In this document: in pieces, positions 1-6,928 of the stretch
Position numbering within the stretch: position 1 is the first letter of the stretch
Layout of the letters: each line of letters begins with the position of its first letter
Source: Proteobacteria bacterium UBA1278
GTDB lineage: Bacteria; Pseudomonadota; Gammaproteobacteria; Comchoanobacterales; Comchoanobacteraceae
DNA: 15,653 bases
Assembly: GCA_002308435.1 (NCBI GenBank)
Contig: DBUY01000071.1
Span: forward strand, 1 to 15,653
Direction: 5' to 3'
Translations under genes and position numbers: made by a program
Notes under the pieces: generated by a model
Told to the model about the DNA's origin: nothing
The model's database searches: none
The model's input: the letters and a program-made list of their open reading frames with translations, nothing else

Positions 1-471
1 TCTACGCTGGATATTCTACCCACCCTATCCTCATTGCTGTTAACCGATATAATGATTATTTTTGCGCTATCATTTTCAAATATACTGGCAGTGTTTAACT
101 TGATCCTTCACCTTTCACAGGATTTCCTCACTCTTATGCAATTACGGACATCTGTGGAAGCGATCAACCAGAACCAATATATGGTTCCTATTAAGCAGTG
201 GATACCTCATGTTGGGTCATCTCATTATGTATCTATATGTCGACTTAATCTGCTTATTAGCCATTGCATTCATATGACTATCCTCATTGTCAATCTGCCG
301 CTACGTATGCTTGAGGTTATGATGTCACCGATGGTGCATATTTATGGTTTATATAGGCCTCAACAGGCGTTCTACATCAAGCATCACATCATCAATGCCC
401 ATGTTTCACACGCTAACTATTTAGCAAAGGATGCCTATTTTTCATTTAAGTCAGAACTCGAGTATCATTGA
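1..471 (+). CDS. Unrecognised membrane protein, 5'-truncated by window edge
   Basis: This frame is open from the first base of the window to a TGA at 469-471, giving at least 156 residues, so the gene probably starts upstream. The first possible start inside the window is a TTG at 34. Two hydrophobic stretches look like membrane segments, at about residues 15-38 and 82-105 counted from base 1, separated by a polar loop. The last 45 residues are polar and rich in His and Tyr. I do not recognise the family. No competing long frame lies on either strand here, which supports coding. It converges on the membrane-protein gene at 518-1048 with only 46 bases between, and no clear terminator lies in that gap. 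It could be the C-terminal end of a larger membrane protein. Coding is moderately likely; function is unknown. Confidence 0.5.
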   Translation, partial: STLDILPTLSSLLLTDIMIIFALSFSNILAVFNLILHLSQDFLTLMQLRTSVEAINQNQYMVPIKQWIPHVGSSHYVSICRLNLLISHCIHMTILIVNLPLRMLEVMMSPMVHIYGLYRPQQAFYIKHHIINAHVSHANYLAKDAYFSFKSELEYH

Positions 472-517
472 GTTGACAATGACACGTCAAGGATAACGGT
501 ATATCATATTTTGATGA

Positions 518-1048
518 TTAGAACATGAGTGATGGGTCAATCTCAATCTCTTCAATATGGCTGCTGTCGTCTTTCTTTGTATCTCGATTGTGTTCTTGTA
601 TTCCACTCTCGGAATGATTGCTTCTTACTTGCATCGCGACATCAAATATCGAGCAATGAATGATGCTCCCAGTAATATTTAGCAAAGCGAGCTTGCGGAC
701 TTCGTAGTTAGTCATACTGGATACAATTAATCCATTTACAACATTGAAGATTGTTCCTGATCCTACAATAGCAAACATTCGTTTCCACCAACAGCATCTG
801 CGCAAGCTATACTCGTAAATGACAGCACAACTAATACAGCAGCGCATAGACCCCATGAATTCTATAAGTGCTAGTGTTGATTGAAGGACTGTTACGTAGA
901 ATAGCTGCTGAATTTCTATACGTTTGTTTGTGCTGTCTGTCAGCATCCCTGCAGTTAAAATTGGTGTGAACACCAGAAATATGAAGCTGGCAAGCACATA
1001 TGTCATGAATTGTGCAGGACCATATTGGCCGTCTTTTTTTTCTGACAT
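518..1048 (-). CDS. Unrecognised multi-pass membrane protein downstream of thyA
   Basis: A 176-residue protein with about four hydrophobic segments (roughly residues 14-36, 50-66, 92-112 and 118-135). A cysteine-rich stretch with a CCWW motif lies near residues 85-88, and the charged C-terminal tail (about 140-174) contains Glu and Asp runs. The ATG at 1048 lies 5 bases after the thyA stop, so translation is probably coupled to thyA; no convincing Shine-Dalgarno sequence is visible. I do not recognise the family. The layout (membrane core, acidic cytosolic tail) fits a lineage-specific inner-membrane protein, but no role can be assigned. It is unlikely to be part of dTMP synthesis; the pairing with thyA may be positional only. 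Confidence 0.6.
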   Translation of the reverse strand: MSEKKDGQYGPAQFMTYVLASFIFLVFTPILTAGMLTDSTNKRIEIQQLFYVTVLQSTLALIEFMGSMRCCISCAVIYEYSLRRCCWWKRMFAIVGSGTIFNVVNGLIVSSMTNYEVRKLALLNITGSIIHCSIFDVAMQVRSNHSESGIQEHNRDTKKDDSSHIEEIEIDPSLMF

Positions 1049-1053
1049 ATGCG

Positions 1054-1902
1054 CTAGACTGTAAATGGATATTTGATGGCTGGATGATAGATGTAATCAC
1101 GACATGAGAAGTCATCTAGCGTAACCCATGTTTCAATGTCGGCCAATGTCTTGATATCTGGATTGATCTCAAATGTTGGCGCAGGATATGGGGCACGACT
1201 CACCTGCTCTTGCATGCCCTCTATTTGATCTTCGTAGATATGGCAGTTGACAATCTTATGATAGGCCTGAGCAGGCTTGTGGCCGGTTATTTGTGCCATC
1301 AACGCAAGCAATACATAGACTTGTACCATATTAAAGTTAAGACCTAATGGCACATCACATGAGCGTTGGGTACTATTGAGATACAACTGATCCCCCACCA
1401 GTGAAAAGTGGTGACTGTACATACATGGTCTCAGGCATCCGTAGTCGAAAGCACCAGGGTGGTAGAATGTATATATTTCTGACCGGTCGTCTATGCCTTG
1501 TTTGAGGTTATTGACGATTTTTTGTAGAAGGTCGATTTTTTTGCCGTTAAGCGCTGGAAAATTTCGTCCAATGGCACCGTAGACCAGACCCATGTCATCG
1601 TGCCCAGCACGAACAGGATTACTCAGCCAGTCTGCATTCTCATTGGCATTCATATCCCAAGTTTTTGTCCCCAGCTTGCGAAAGTCTGAAGCATTTCGAT
1701 AACCACGCATATAGCCTATGATCTCAGCAACTGCTGATTTCCAGAAGCTTTTACGGGTTGTTACAAGCGGAAATTTTTTCTGAGAGACATCGTAAGTCAA
1801 ATCAGCATTAATCACCGTGAGGCATCGCTTACCTGTGCGTTTGTTATTGACCCAACTGCCTTCATTCAGTATTCGTTGACATAGCGATAAATATTGATCC
1901 AT
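1054..1902 (-). CDS. thyA: Thymidylate synthase ThyA
   Basis: Cytosolic enzyme that converts dUMP to dTMP with methylene-tetrahydrofolate, the only de novo route to thymidylate when ThyX is absent. The 282-residue protein matches the longer Vibrio/Shewanella form (about 283) rather than the 264-residue E. coli form. It starts MDQYLSLCQRIL and contains TGKRCLTVINADLTYDV near residues 23-39. The nucleophilic cysteine is C160 in LRPCMYSHHF, the phosphate-binding arginine is R180 in QRSCDVPLGLNFN, N191 contacts the base, and HIYEDQ (H221, Y223) contacts the ribose. These line up with E. coli C146, R166, N177, H207 and Y209 at a constant offset of 14. The start at 1902 gives the family N-terminus; an AAGG lies about 12 bases upstream, so the ribosome site is weak. 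The unrecognised membrane-protein gene follows 5 bases after the stop. Confidence 0.97.
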   Translation of the reverse strand: MDQYLSLCQRILNEGSWVNNKRTGKRCLTVINADLTYDVSQKKFPLVTTRKSFWKSAVAEIIGYMRGYRNASDFRKLGTKTWDMNANENADWLSNPVRAGHDDMGLVYGAIGRNFPALNGKKIDLLQKIVNNLKQGIDDRSEIYTFYHPGAFDYGCLRPCMYSHHFSLVGDQLYLNSTQRSCDVPLGLNFNMVQVYVLLALMAQITGHKPAQAYHKIVNCHIYEDQIEGMQEQVSRAPYPAPTFEINPDIKTLADIETWVTLDDFSCRDYIYHPAIKYPFTV

Positions 1903-2039
1903 GTTCTTTGATTACCTTTTTTATTATCATATCACAGTCAATTCGCCATGCACATGCGCTCACCTATGCGATCTGCTGAAAAACACGTCTTTTCTTTTTG
2001 TTAGATGCCAATATTGATCTATCAATCACTTTATCATTA

Positions 2040-2048
2040 TGTTAAAAT
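2040..2048 (+). promoter_or_regulatory. Extended -10 promoter of the cysteine desulfurase gene
   Basis: TG (2040-2041), one base, then TAAAAT (2043-2048): an extended -10 for sigma70. No good -35 sits at the usual distance; TTGATC at 2014-2019 is 23 bases away. The predicted transcript start near 2055 leaves about 20 bases before the ATG at 2075 and lies downstream of the more upstream ATG at 2039. This argues for the 2075 start. Confidence 0.45.
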
Positions 2049-2074
2049 TACCATATATCAATTTGTTATATCGC

Positions 2075-3199
2075 ATGTTGGCAAAATACTTTGATTACAT
2101 GGCAACAACCCCAGTTCATCCAGATGTCTTGGAAGAGATGTCTCGTTATCTGTCATCTGATCAGCTATTTGCCAATCCAGATAGTCAACATTTGTTGGGT
2201 CGAATAGCTTGCCATGAACTGAGCACTTTTTCAAAGCGATTTTGTAGTTTGTTGGGCTCACCCAATGCGCGGGTTGTATGGACATCAGGCGCATCAGAGT
2301 CCGTTAATCTTGCCCTAAAGGGCGCTGCCACACAGTATCGTCATGCTGGTAGACATATTATATCTTGGAATACTGAACACAGTGCAACTTTGGAGTCGCT
2401 ACGATCATTAGAAGCCCAAGGATACATAGTTACGCTATTACCTGTTCGGTCAAACGGTTTGATTGATCTTGATGCTTTTGCAGCTGCCATACGTCAAGAC
2501 ACTACGCTTGTCAGTATTTGCCACGTCCACAATGAACTTGGTTGTATTCAGCCTATCGATATGATTGCAGACTTATGTGCTGAGCGCGGCGTGTTGTTGC
2601 ACGTGGATTGTGCACAAAGTATCGGAAAGGCTCCACTTCATTTACACCCAGGCATTCACTTTGCGAGTTTCTCAGCGCACAAGTGCTATGGCCCTAAGGG
2701 CATTGGTGCACTTGTGATGACAGACCCCAATCGTAAAATTAGCAAACTCATAGATGGCGGAAAGCAACAGTATAATCTGCGCAGTGGTACTATTCCATTG
2801 TATCTAATTGCAGGCTTTGTTTGTGCTGTAGAGATGGCAATAAAACGCTATGATGAACGGCAAGCTTCAATACGCTCTCTGTTTCAACTATTTATTGATA
2901 AGCTCGATGCACGTATCTCATGGAATGGCTGTGTTCAGATGAGAACACCCTATAATATTAATATCTGTATGCCTAAGAATATACATACGAATCAGCTAGA
3001 TGAACTTAAACAAACGTACTCCCTATCCAGTCATGCTGCCTGTAATCCACATATGACTTCACATGTTCTCGATGCGATTCAGAGGTCGCCTGCTGAGCAA
3101 GCGCGATGTCTTCGTATCTCCCTTGGTTTACATAGTGATCAGACAACTGTGCTAGACTTGATTGCTCAGATTAATGCACTAGTACATGTGAATGCTTGA
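2075..3199 (+). CDS. Cysteine desulfurase, IscS/NifS-like (class V aminotransferase)
   Basis: PLP enzyme that removes sulfur from cysteine as an enzyme-bound persulfide for Fe-S cluster assembly or tRNA thiolation. From the ATG at 2075 the protein has 374 residues and begins MLAKYFDYMATTPVHPDV, the family N-terminus. The longer frame from 2039 adds 12 residues and overlaps the promoter. Visible motifs are GASESVNLALKG, H102 in the NTEHSA stretch, HVHNELGCIQPI, HVDCAQS (D178), the PLP lysine K203 in SAHKCYGPKGIGAL, RSGT at 236-239, and the persulfide cysteine C323 in LSSHAACNPHM. E. coli IscS has H104, K206 and C328. The active-site loop departs from the usual SGSACTS and is about two residues shorter before the SHVL helix. 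The gene stands alone, without iscR, iscU or other isc/suf genes, so it may be a specialised paralogue rather than IscS itself. Confidence 0.9.
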   Translation: MLAKYFDYMATTPVHPDVLEEMSRYLSSDQLFANPDSQHLLGRIACHELSTFSKRFCSLLGSPNARVVWTSGASESVNLALKGAATQYRHAGRHIISWNTEHSATLESLRSLEAQGYIVTLLPVRSNGLIDLDAFAAAIRQDTTLVSICHVHNELGCIQPIDMIADLCAERGVLLHVDCAQSIGKAPLHLHPGIHFASFSAHKCYGPKGIGALVMTDPNRKISKLIDGGKQQYNLRSGTIPLYLIAGFVCAVEMAIKRYDERQASIRSLFQLFIDKLDARISWNGCVQMRTPYNINICMPKNIHTNQLDELKQTYSLSSHAACNPHMTSHVLDAIQRSPAEQARCLRISLGLHSDQTTVLDLIAQINALVHVNA

Positions 3200-3208
3200 C
3201 GTTCTCAA

Positions 3209-3217
3209 TGTTATAAT
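3209..3217 (+). promoter_or_regulatory. Extended -10 promoter of the OTU-like gene
   Basis: A perfect extended -10, TGTTATAAT, with TATAAT at 3212-3217. The TTGACG at 3196-3201 is only 10 bases away, too close to be the matching -35. The predicted transcript start near 3224 leaves about 27 bases of leader before the ATG at 3251. The gene therefore has its own promoter rather than depending on the upstream desulfurase. Confidence 0.6.
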
Positions 3218-3250
3218 ATACCATGTACTCACATCAAATTATATTTCGTT

Positions 3251-4717
3251 ATGCGTCCTGATTACACGATACAACGAGCAACCGGTAATGGTTCATGTGG
3301 TCCAAATTCACTGTCGATGATATTTGTCTGTTACTTGCTCAATGATTTCTACCGTGAATCTAATGCTGATCTGATCGATTTCATGACTGCATGGAATTTG
3401 TACTATCCTGATGATCAAATCACAGCTGACAACTTTGATCCAAGCCAACCGAGCCATAGTCAGTTGTTATGTGATGCCATCAAGAATAAGGTCATTGATC
3501 GTCTGAAAATCAATACTGGTGGCAGCATGCGTGATGCCGAAAAACTGATTGCACCTGTTATTCGTTTTCATCATATTCTCATGTGCAAGCTTAATCGTCA
3601 GACCAGTCTCATGGAAGTTGGCATATCTAATCGCTTTGGTCGTCGTCTATCTGGTCGCACATCACTATATCATTACTTCAACCAGGGTTTTGTTAACAAT
3701 GATACAATCAACACAGTCAAGAAAATGATGTCACATGCGACCTACTATACCCACGAATACGCTGGCGGCGACTATTTGACCTATGATAATTCACCAAGCT
3801 ATCAAAGCTTTTTTAATGAACATGGCATGACAACTGCCTGTGAACTGCTGGCTCTTTCATATAGTCCCATTATATGTGCGCGCTTCCAACCACCTAGATT
3901 GAGTCAACCTACTCGTGACGGCATTAGACTGCCTCAATTTGATGAGACGAGTCTTGAAATTTTCTATGCCTACAATGGCGACGTGCGTGACTGCCGGTCT
4001 ACTGTAGATTCCATTCAAGAACTGACACGGAATTTGCCAGACAACAAGCTATATATCTATGGGCAAGAGCGTTTACCACAACTTTCTATAGATGATCCAT
4101 TGATGGGAATTAAGGAGGATACCTCTACCCGTCCCACGTTGTATGCTTGGATCATAAATTCTCAGCGTGTACATTTTGACGCCTGTCTTCCCGACTTACG
4201 TAAGTATGCAACTGAGAAGGGCCATACTGAATATGTAAGGCTGATTCAAAATACTAACAGCGGATTCAACGCTGATCATCGTAGTGATAGTTCAGTATAC
4301 AACCCTGCTAATATCAATTATCTGATTCGTTGCTTACCCATATCCGTTGCAGACAAGCTGCATGCACTGGGTCGTTTTATTTCGCGAAGTGGCCAGATGA
4401 TCTCACATTTTATCGACAATTATTGGCTCTTGTGGGCTCCGGCTATTTTTATATGCTCACTGCCCTTATTCCCTTTGATCACTGCTGCACAATTCGCGCT
4501 CCTTCCGCTAATATGCATGTTCGCTTATCGGGTTGCTCAGTATATGTTTGGGTTTGGACAACAACAATTATCGACCACACAGTCTGATCAGCAATCTGTT
4601 GATGCGAACGCGCTTGCAGATAAATCTCGAAAGGCGCAGAATAATCTTTTAATTCCCATCTCGAGACTCGAACCCGCTCGCACTCTGTTGAATTCCGTGT
4701 TCTACCCACTATTGTAA
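3251..4717 (+). CDS. Predicted OTU-type cysteine protease (deubiquitinase-like) with C-terminal membrane hairpin
   Basis: A 488-residue protein. Near the N-terminus is TGNGSCGPNSLSMIF (residues 11-25), which resembles the OTU catalytic box (D-G-N-C-x-x-x-A-x) with C16 as nucleophile; Asn13 stands where Asp is usual. About 290 residues later, LYAWIINSQRVHFDACLP (residues 297-314) resembles the OTU strand that carries the catalytic histidine, here H308 followed by Phe. Residues 393-410 and 412-432 are two hydrophobic segments, followed by a Gln- and Ser-rich tail of about 55 residues. In the OTU family such enzymes cleave ubiquitin chains, and intracellular bacteria use them as secreted effectors. 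There is no N-terminal signal peptide, so export would need a dedicated secretion system. The inserted 130-280 region is unrecognised. Alternatives are another papain-fold peptidase or a lineage-specific protein. The family call rests on two short motifs only. Confidence 0.6.
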   Translation: MRPDYTIQRATGNGSCGPNSLSMIFVCYLLNDFYRESNADLIDFMTAWNLYYPDDQITADNFDPSQPSHSQLLCDAIKNKVIDRLKINTGGSMRDAEKLIAPVIRFHHILMCKLNRQTSLMEVGISNRFGRRLSGRTSLYHYFNQGFVNNDTINTVKKMMSHATYYTHEYAGGDYLTYDNSPSYQSFFNEHGMTTACELLALSYSPIICARFQPPRLSQPTRDGIRLPQFDETSLEIFYAYNGDVRDCRSTVDSIQELTRNLPDNKLYIYGQERLPQLSIDDPLMGIKEDTSTRPTLYAWIINSQRVHFDACLPDLRKYATEKGHTEYVRLIQNTNSGFNADHRSDSSVYNPANINYLIRCLPISVADKLHALGRFISRSGQMISHFIDNYWLLWAPAIFICSLPLFPLITAAQFALLPLICMFAYRVAQYMFGFGQQQLSTTQSDQQSVDANALADKSRKAQNNLLIPISRLEPARTLLNSVFYPLL

Positions 4718-4718
4718 C

Positions 4719-4747
4719 TTGCGTAAGCATTTTATTACTTGTATAAT
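4719..4747 (+). promoter_or_regulatory. Sigma70-type promoter of hemJ
   Basis: TTGCGT at 4719-4724, a 17-base spacer, and a consensus TATAAT at 4742-4747. The predicted transcript start is near 4754, about 22 bases before the hemJ ATG. The -35 matches only three of six consensus bases, but the -10 is perfect. Confidence 0.5.
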
Positions 4748-4775
4748 TTCAACTCTCTAGCGACTATTATATTTC

Positions 4776-5207
4776 ATGATTTATCTGTGGCTTAAGGCAT
4801 TTCACCTCATTGCTATCATCTGTTGGTTTGCAGGTTTGTTTTATCTGCCTCGATTGTATGTCTATCACAGTGATGCAACCGACTTAGTATCTAGTGAGCG
4901 CTTTAAAACGATGGAGAGAAAGTTACATAATATTATCATGATGCCATCTGTTGCCGCCGTCTTAGCCACCGGTGGTGGATTATTTGCCTTGAATAGCCCA
5001 GTATATCTTGCAAATCGCTGGTTTTTGGTCAAAATGGCTGCGATTGGCTGTCTATTATGTTTTCACGCTCGCTGTACATGGCATATGTGGCAGTTTCGTA
5101 AGGATGCAAATATCTTTAGCAGACGCTACTTTATTCCCTTCAATGAGATTCCATCTGTTTTGTTGATCTGCATTATCATCATGGTTGTTGTTAAACCCTA
5201 CCAGTAA
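4776..5207 (+). CDS. hemJ: HemJ protoporphyrinogen IX oxidase
   Basis: Inner-membrane enzyme of the HemJ/UPF0093 family that oxidises protoporphyrinogen IX to protoporphyrin IX, the penultimate step of heme synthesis. The 143-residue length is normal for the family. It opens with the typical WLKAFHLIAIICWFAGLFYLPRL segment, with the conserved H10. This is followed by HNIIMMPSVAAVLATGGG near residue 51, the conserved K86 in the WFLVKMA segment, and a C-terminal FNEIP...VVVKP motif (122-141). Four membrane spans are evident. The gene has its own promoter and ends 46 bases before a strong bidirectional terminator. Its product feeds heme to the cytochrome c maturation proteins encoded 2 kb away, although the two are separate transcription units. 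Confidence 0.92.
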   Translation: MIYLWLKAFHLIAIICWFAGLFYLPRLYVYHSDATDLVSSERFKTMERKLHNIIMMPSVAAVLATGGGLFALNSPVYLANRWFLVKMAAIGCLLCFHARCTWHMWQFRKDANIFSRRYFIPFNEIPSVLLICIIIMVVVKPYQ

Positions 5208-5251
5208 GGCCTATTCTCGAACAGTCTAGTTTTATTTTACCGATATATGAC

Positions 5252-5277
5252 AAAAAAAAGCCCCGAAGGGCTTTTTT
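5252..5277. terminator. Bidirectional intrinsic terminator between hemJ and the small minus-strand gene
   Basis: On the minus strand the hairpin is GCCC, a UUCG tetraloop, GGGC, followed by eight U: a textbook terminator. The A and T tracts extend the stem to about 10 base pairs (5254-5277). On the plus strand it reads with a CGAA loop and six U, so it also ends hemJ transcription. Its better orientation is minus, which is independent evidence of a minus-strand transcript ending here. Confidence 0.9.
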
Positions 5278-5290
5278 ACTATGGAGTTTG

Positions 5291-5428
5291 TTAGTATGTT
5301 GGCATATGCCGCGATCGTTGCTTTTTGATTCGCTTTGCGCTCACTGGCACTAGAGCCAGTTTTGGCTGGATTATAAGGGGTGAGTTAAGGGTAAATAGAG
5401 CGTTTTGAATTTTCTCCATGAATCTCAT
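5291..5428 (-). CDS. Small basic protein of unknown function (45 aa)
   Basis: The frame runs from ATG at 5428 to TAA at 5291 and encodes 45 residues. It begins MRFMEKIQNALFTLNS, has a mildly hydrophobic middle rich in Pro, Leu and Val, and ends in a strongly basic tail, KRIKKQRSRHMPTY. AGGAG at 5438-5434 lies 5 bases before the ATG, one of the best ribosome sites in the window. A promoter fits upstream (ATGACA, 17 bases, TATACC) and a UUCG terminator follows 13 bases after the stop, so a complete transcription unit is present. I do not recognise the protein. The basic tail could bind nucleic acid or the ribosome, but that is a guess. An alternative is a small RNA; an inverted repeat (ACTGGC/GCCAGT, 5343-5360) lies inside the frame. 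A homology search for conserved residues with synonymous substitutions would settle which. Confidence 0.65.
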   Translation of the reverse strand: MRFMEKIQNALFTLNSPLIIQPKLALVPVSAKRIKKQRSRHMPTY

Positions 5429-5457
5429 TATGTCTCCTGACGTTGTCTCTGCCTGAT

Positions 5458-5486
5458 GGTATAGAGCCGAATATCAATTCTGTCAT
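5458..5486 (-). promoter_or_regulatory. Promoter of the small minus-strand gene
   Basis: On the minus strand ATGACA (5486-5481), a 17-base spacer and TATACC (5463-5458). These match five and four of six consensus positions. The predicted start near 5451 gives a leader of about 23 bases. The 5429-5695 region holds this promoter and that of gltA facing away; between them (about 5490-5660) it is AT-rich and I see no further gene. Confidence 0.45.
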
Positions 5487-5662
5487 ATATTTCTTACATT
5501 TATTTCGTAATCATCAACGCACTTCTTAAACTGCTGTGTCGCATTTCAACATCCCATCTTATTCTATATATCGATATGCTCAGTGACTGGTTATCAGTAA
5601 CTCTTCAGAGTAGGTGTTTTCTGTTATCAATTTGAAAAAATATCGGACGTCTGATCATAAAC

Positions 5663-5671
5663 TGCTATAAT
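5663..5671 (+). promoter_or_regulatory. Extended -10 promoter of gltA
   Basis: A perfect extended -10, TGCTATAAT (TATAAT at 5666-5671), with no good -35 17 bases upstream. The predicted transcript start near 5678 coincides with an in-frame GTG, so that GTG cannot be the start. Translation must begin at the ATG at 5696. Confidence 0.6.
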
Positions 5672-5695
5672 AAGACAGTGTATCGGAGATTTAGG

Positions 5696-6925
5696 ATGAA
5701 TCAGATCAACGCAACATCAGATCAAATGTGTTTTGAACTCCCAATTTTTCAAGCGAACTTGGGCAACTCTGTGCTTGATGCCTCTGGGTTTCCAGTGGAC
5801 TTCTACTTTCAAGACATTGGTCTCAAGCACACTTCTTTTTGCCAATCAGCGATCTGTTATATCGATGGTAGTAAGGGTCTCCTACTCTACCGCGGATATC
5901 CTATTGAAGAATTGTGTAAGCACTTTCAATTTGAAAGTATTATGTATCTGCTTTTGTTTGGCGAGTTGCCAACATCGAGAACGCTGAAGTCATTCACAAA
6001 GAAGCTGATTAAATACCGGCACATACCTGATTATTGTTATTCACTACTCGAACATTTACCAGAATCTAGTCACCCGATGGGTATCTTGCTGACATTAGTT
6101 AGTGCACTTGCTGCAGACTCATCACAATCTCTTGATGATCCCGATGAAATGGCGATTCGCATTGTTGCTCAAATGCCCATTCTCGTTGCCTTGTCTCAAC
6201 GACACGCACGGACCCTAAAACCCGTGCACCAAGATTCGAATGATGATTCCTTGGGTTATGTCCCTGACTTTTTATTTCGATTATTTGGTCAAATCCCAAC
6301 TGAACACACCGTGACTGCATTTGATCAGATTTTGACGCTACATGCAGAGCATGAACAGAATGCATCAACATGCACCTTACGCGTTAGCGGGTCAACTGGC
6401 ACCAATGCCTATGCAGCACTTGCTGCAGCGATTACAGCGCTCTGGGGGCCTGCACATGGTGGCGCAAACGAAGCTTGCATGCAGATGTTAGAGGCCATTA
6501 AAACCTGCGATCGCATCCCTGAGTATATTGAAAAGGCTAAGTCTAAAGAAGACCCATTCCGTCTTATGGGCTTTGGTCATCGGGTCTATCGTAGCCGAGA
6601 CCCTCGTGCTGACGTTATGAAGTCGCTGGCTAAAGAGGTCCTAGATAGTAAACAGGACAAGCCACTCTTTCGATTGGCTCCAAGTCTTGAAAAACGCGCA
6701 CTCGAAGACCCTTATTTTATTAGTCACCAGCTTTATCCAAACGTTGACTACTATTCTGGCATCGTGCAACGAGCGCTTGGCATTGAGAACAATGCATTTA
6801 CCACAATTTTTGCGCTGGCGAGAACAACTGGATGGATGAGTCATTGGCTGGAAATGATGCGCGATAAAACGCCAATAATACGACCGAGACAACATTATAT
6901 CGGCCCGAGAAAGCGTTCTCTGTAG
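5696..6925 (+). CDS. gltA: Citrate synthase, type II-like
   Basis: Cytosolic enzyme that condenses acetyl-CoA and oxaloacetate to citrate at the entry of the TCA cycle. From ATG 5696 the protein has 409 residues, slightly shorter than E. coli GltA (427). The start is supported by CGGAG at 5684-5688, 7 bases upstream, and by the promoter position; an in-frame GTG at 5678 is rejected. Family motifs are YIDGSKGLLLYRGYPIEEL, LHAEHEQNAS, GPAHGGANEA, MGFGHRVYRSRDPRAD and NVDYYSGIVQRALGI. The catalytic triad is H254, H295 and D351, with the same 41-residue spacing between the histidines as in E. coli (H264, H305). The N-terminal part (1-50) is divergent, so allosteric NADH inhibition cannot be judged. 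The stop is only 3 bases from the convergent ccmH stop, with no terminator between. Confidence 0.96.
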   Translation: MNQINATSDQMCFELPIFQANLGNSVLDASGFPVDFYFQDIGLKHTSFCQSAICYIDGSKGLLLYRGYPIEELCKHFQFESIMYLLLFGELPTSRTLKSFTKKLIKYRHIPDYCYSLLEHLPESSHPMGILLTLVSALAADSSQSLDDPDEMAIRIVAQMPILVALSQRHARTLKPVHQDSNDDSLGYVPDFLFRLFGQIPTEHTVTAFDQILTLHAEHEQNASTCTLRVSGSTGTNAYAALAAAITALWGPAHGGANEACMQMLEAIKTCDRIPEYIEKAKSKEDPFRLMGFGHRVYRSRDPRADVMKSLAKEVLDSKQDKPLFRLAPSLEKRALEDPYFISHQLYPNVDYYSGIVQRALGIENNAFTTIFALARTTGWMSHWLEMMRDKTPIIRPRQHYIGPRKRSL

Positions 6926-6928
6926 TCT

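Noticed and set aside
473..490. Inverted repeat TTGAC/GTCAA as a terminator after the first gene
   Set aside because: The stem has only five base pairs, the loop is eight bases and no T tract follows on either strand.
3196..3217. TTGACG with TATAAT as a paired -35/-10
   Set aside because: The spacer is only 10 bases; the extended -10 explains the site better.
5343..5360. Inverted repeat ACTGGC-ACTAGA-GCCAGT as an operator or terminator
   Set aside because: It lies inside the 45-codon frame, has a short stem and no proper T tract; it may simply reflect coding sequence, though it is noted as an argument for a small RNA.
5678..5695. GTG start extending gltA by six residues
   Set aside because: It coincides with the predicted transcript start, and the ATG at 5696 has a well-spaced Shine-Dalgarno sequence.
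6907..6920. Hairpin GAGAA-AGCG-TTCTC as a terminator of gltA
   Set aside because: Only five base pairs, low GC, and no T run follows.
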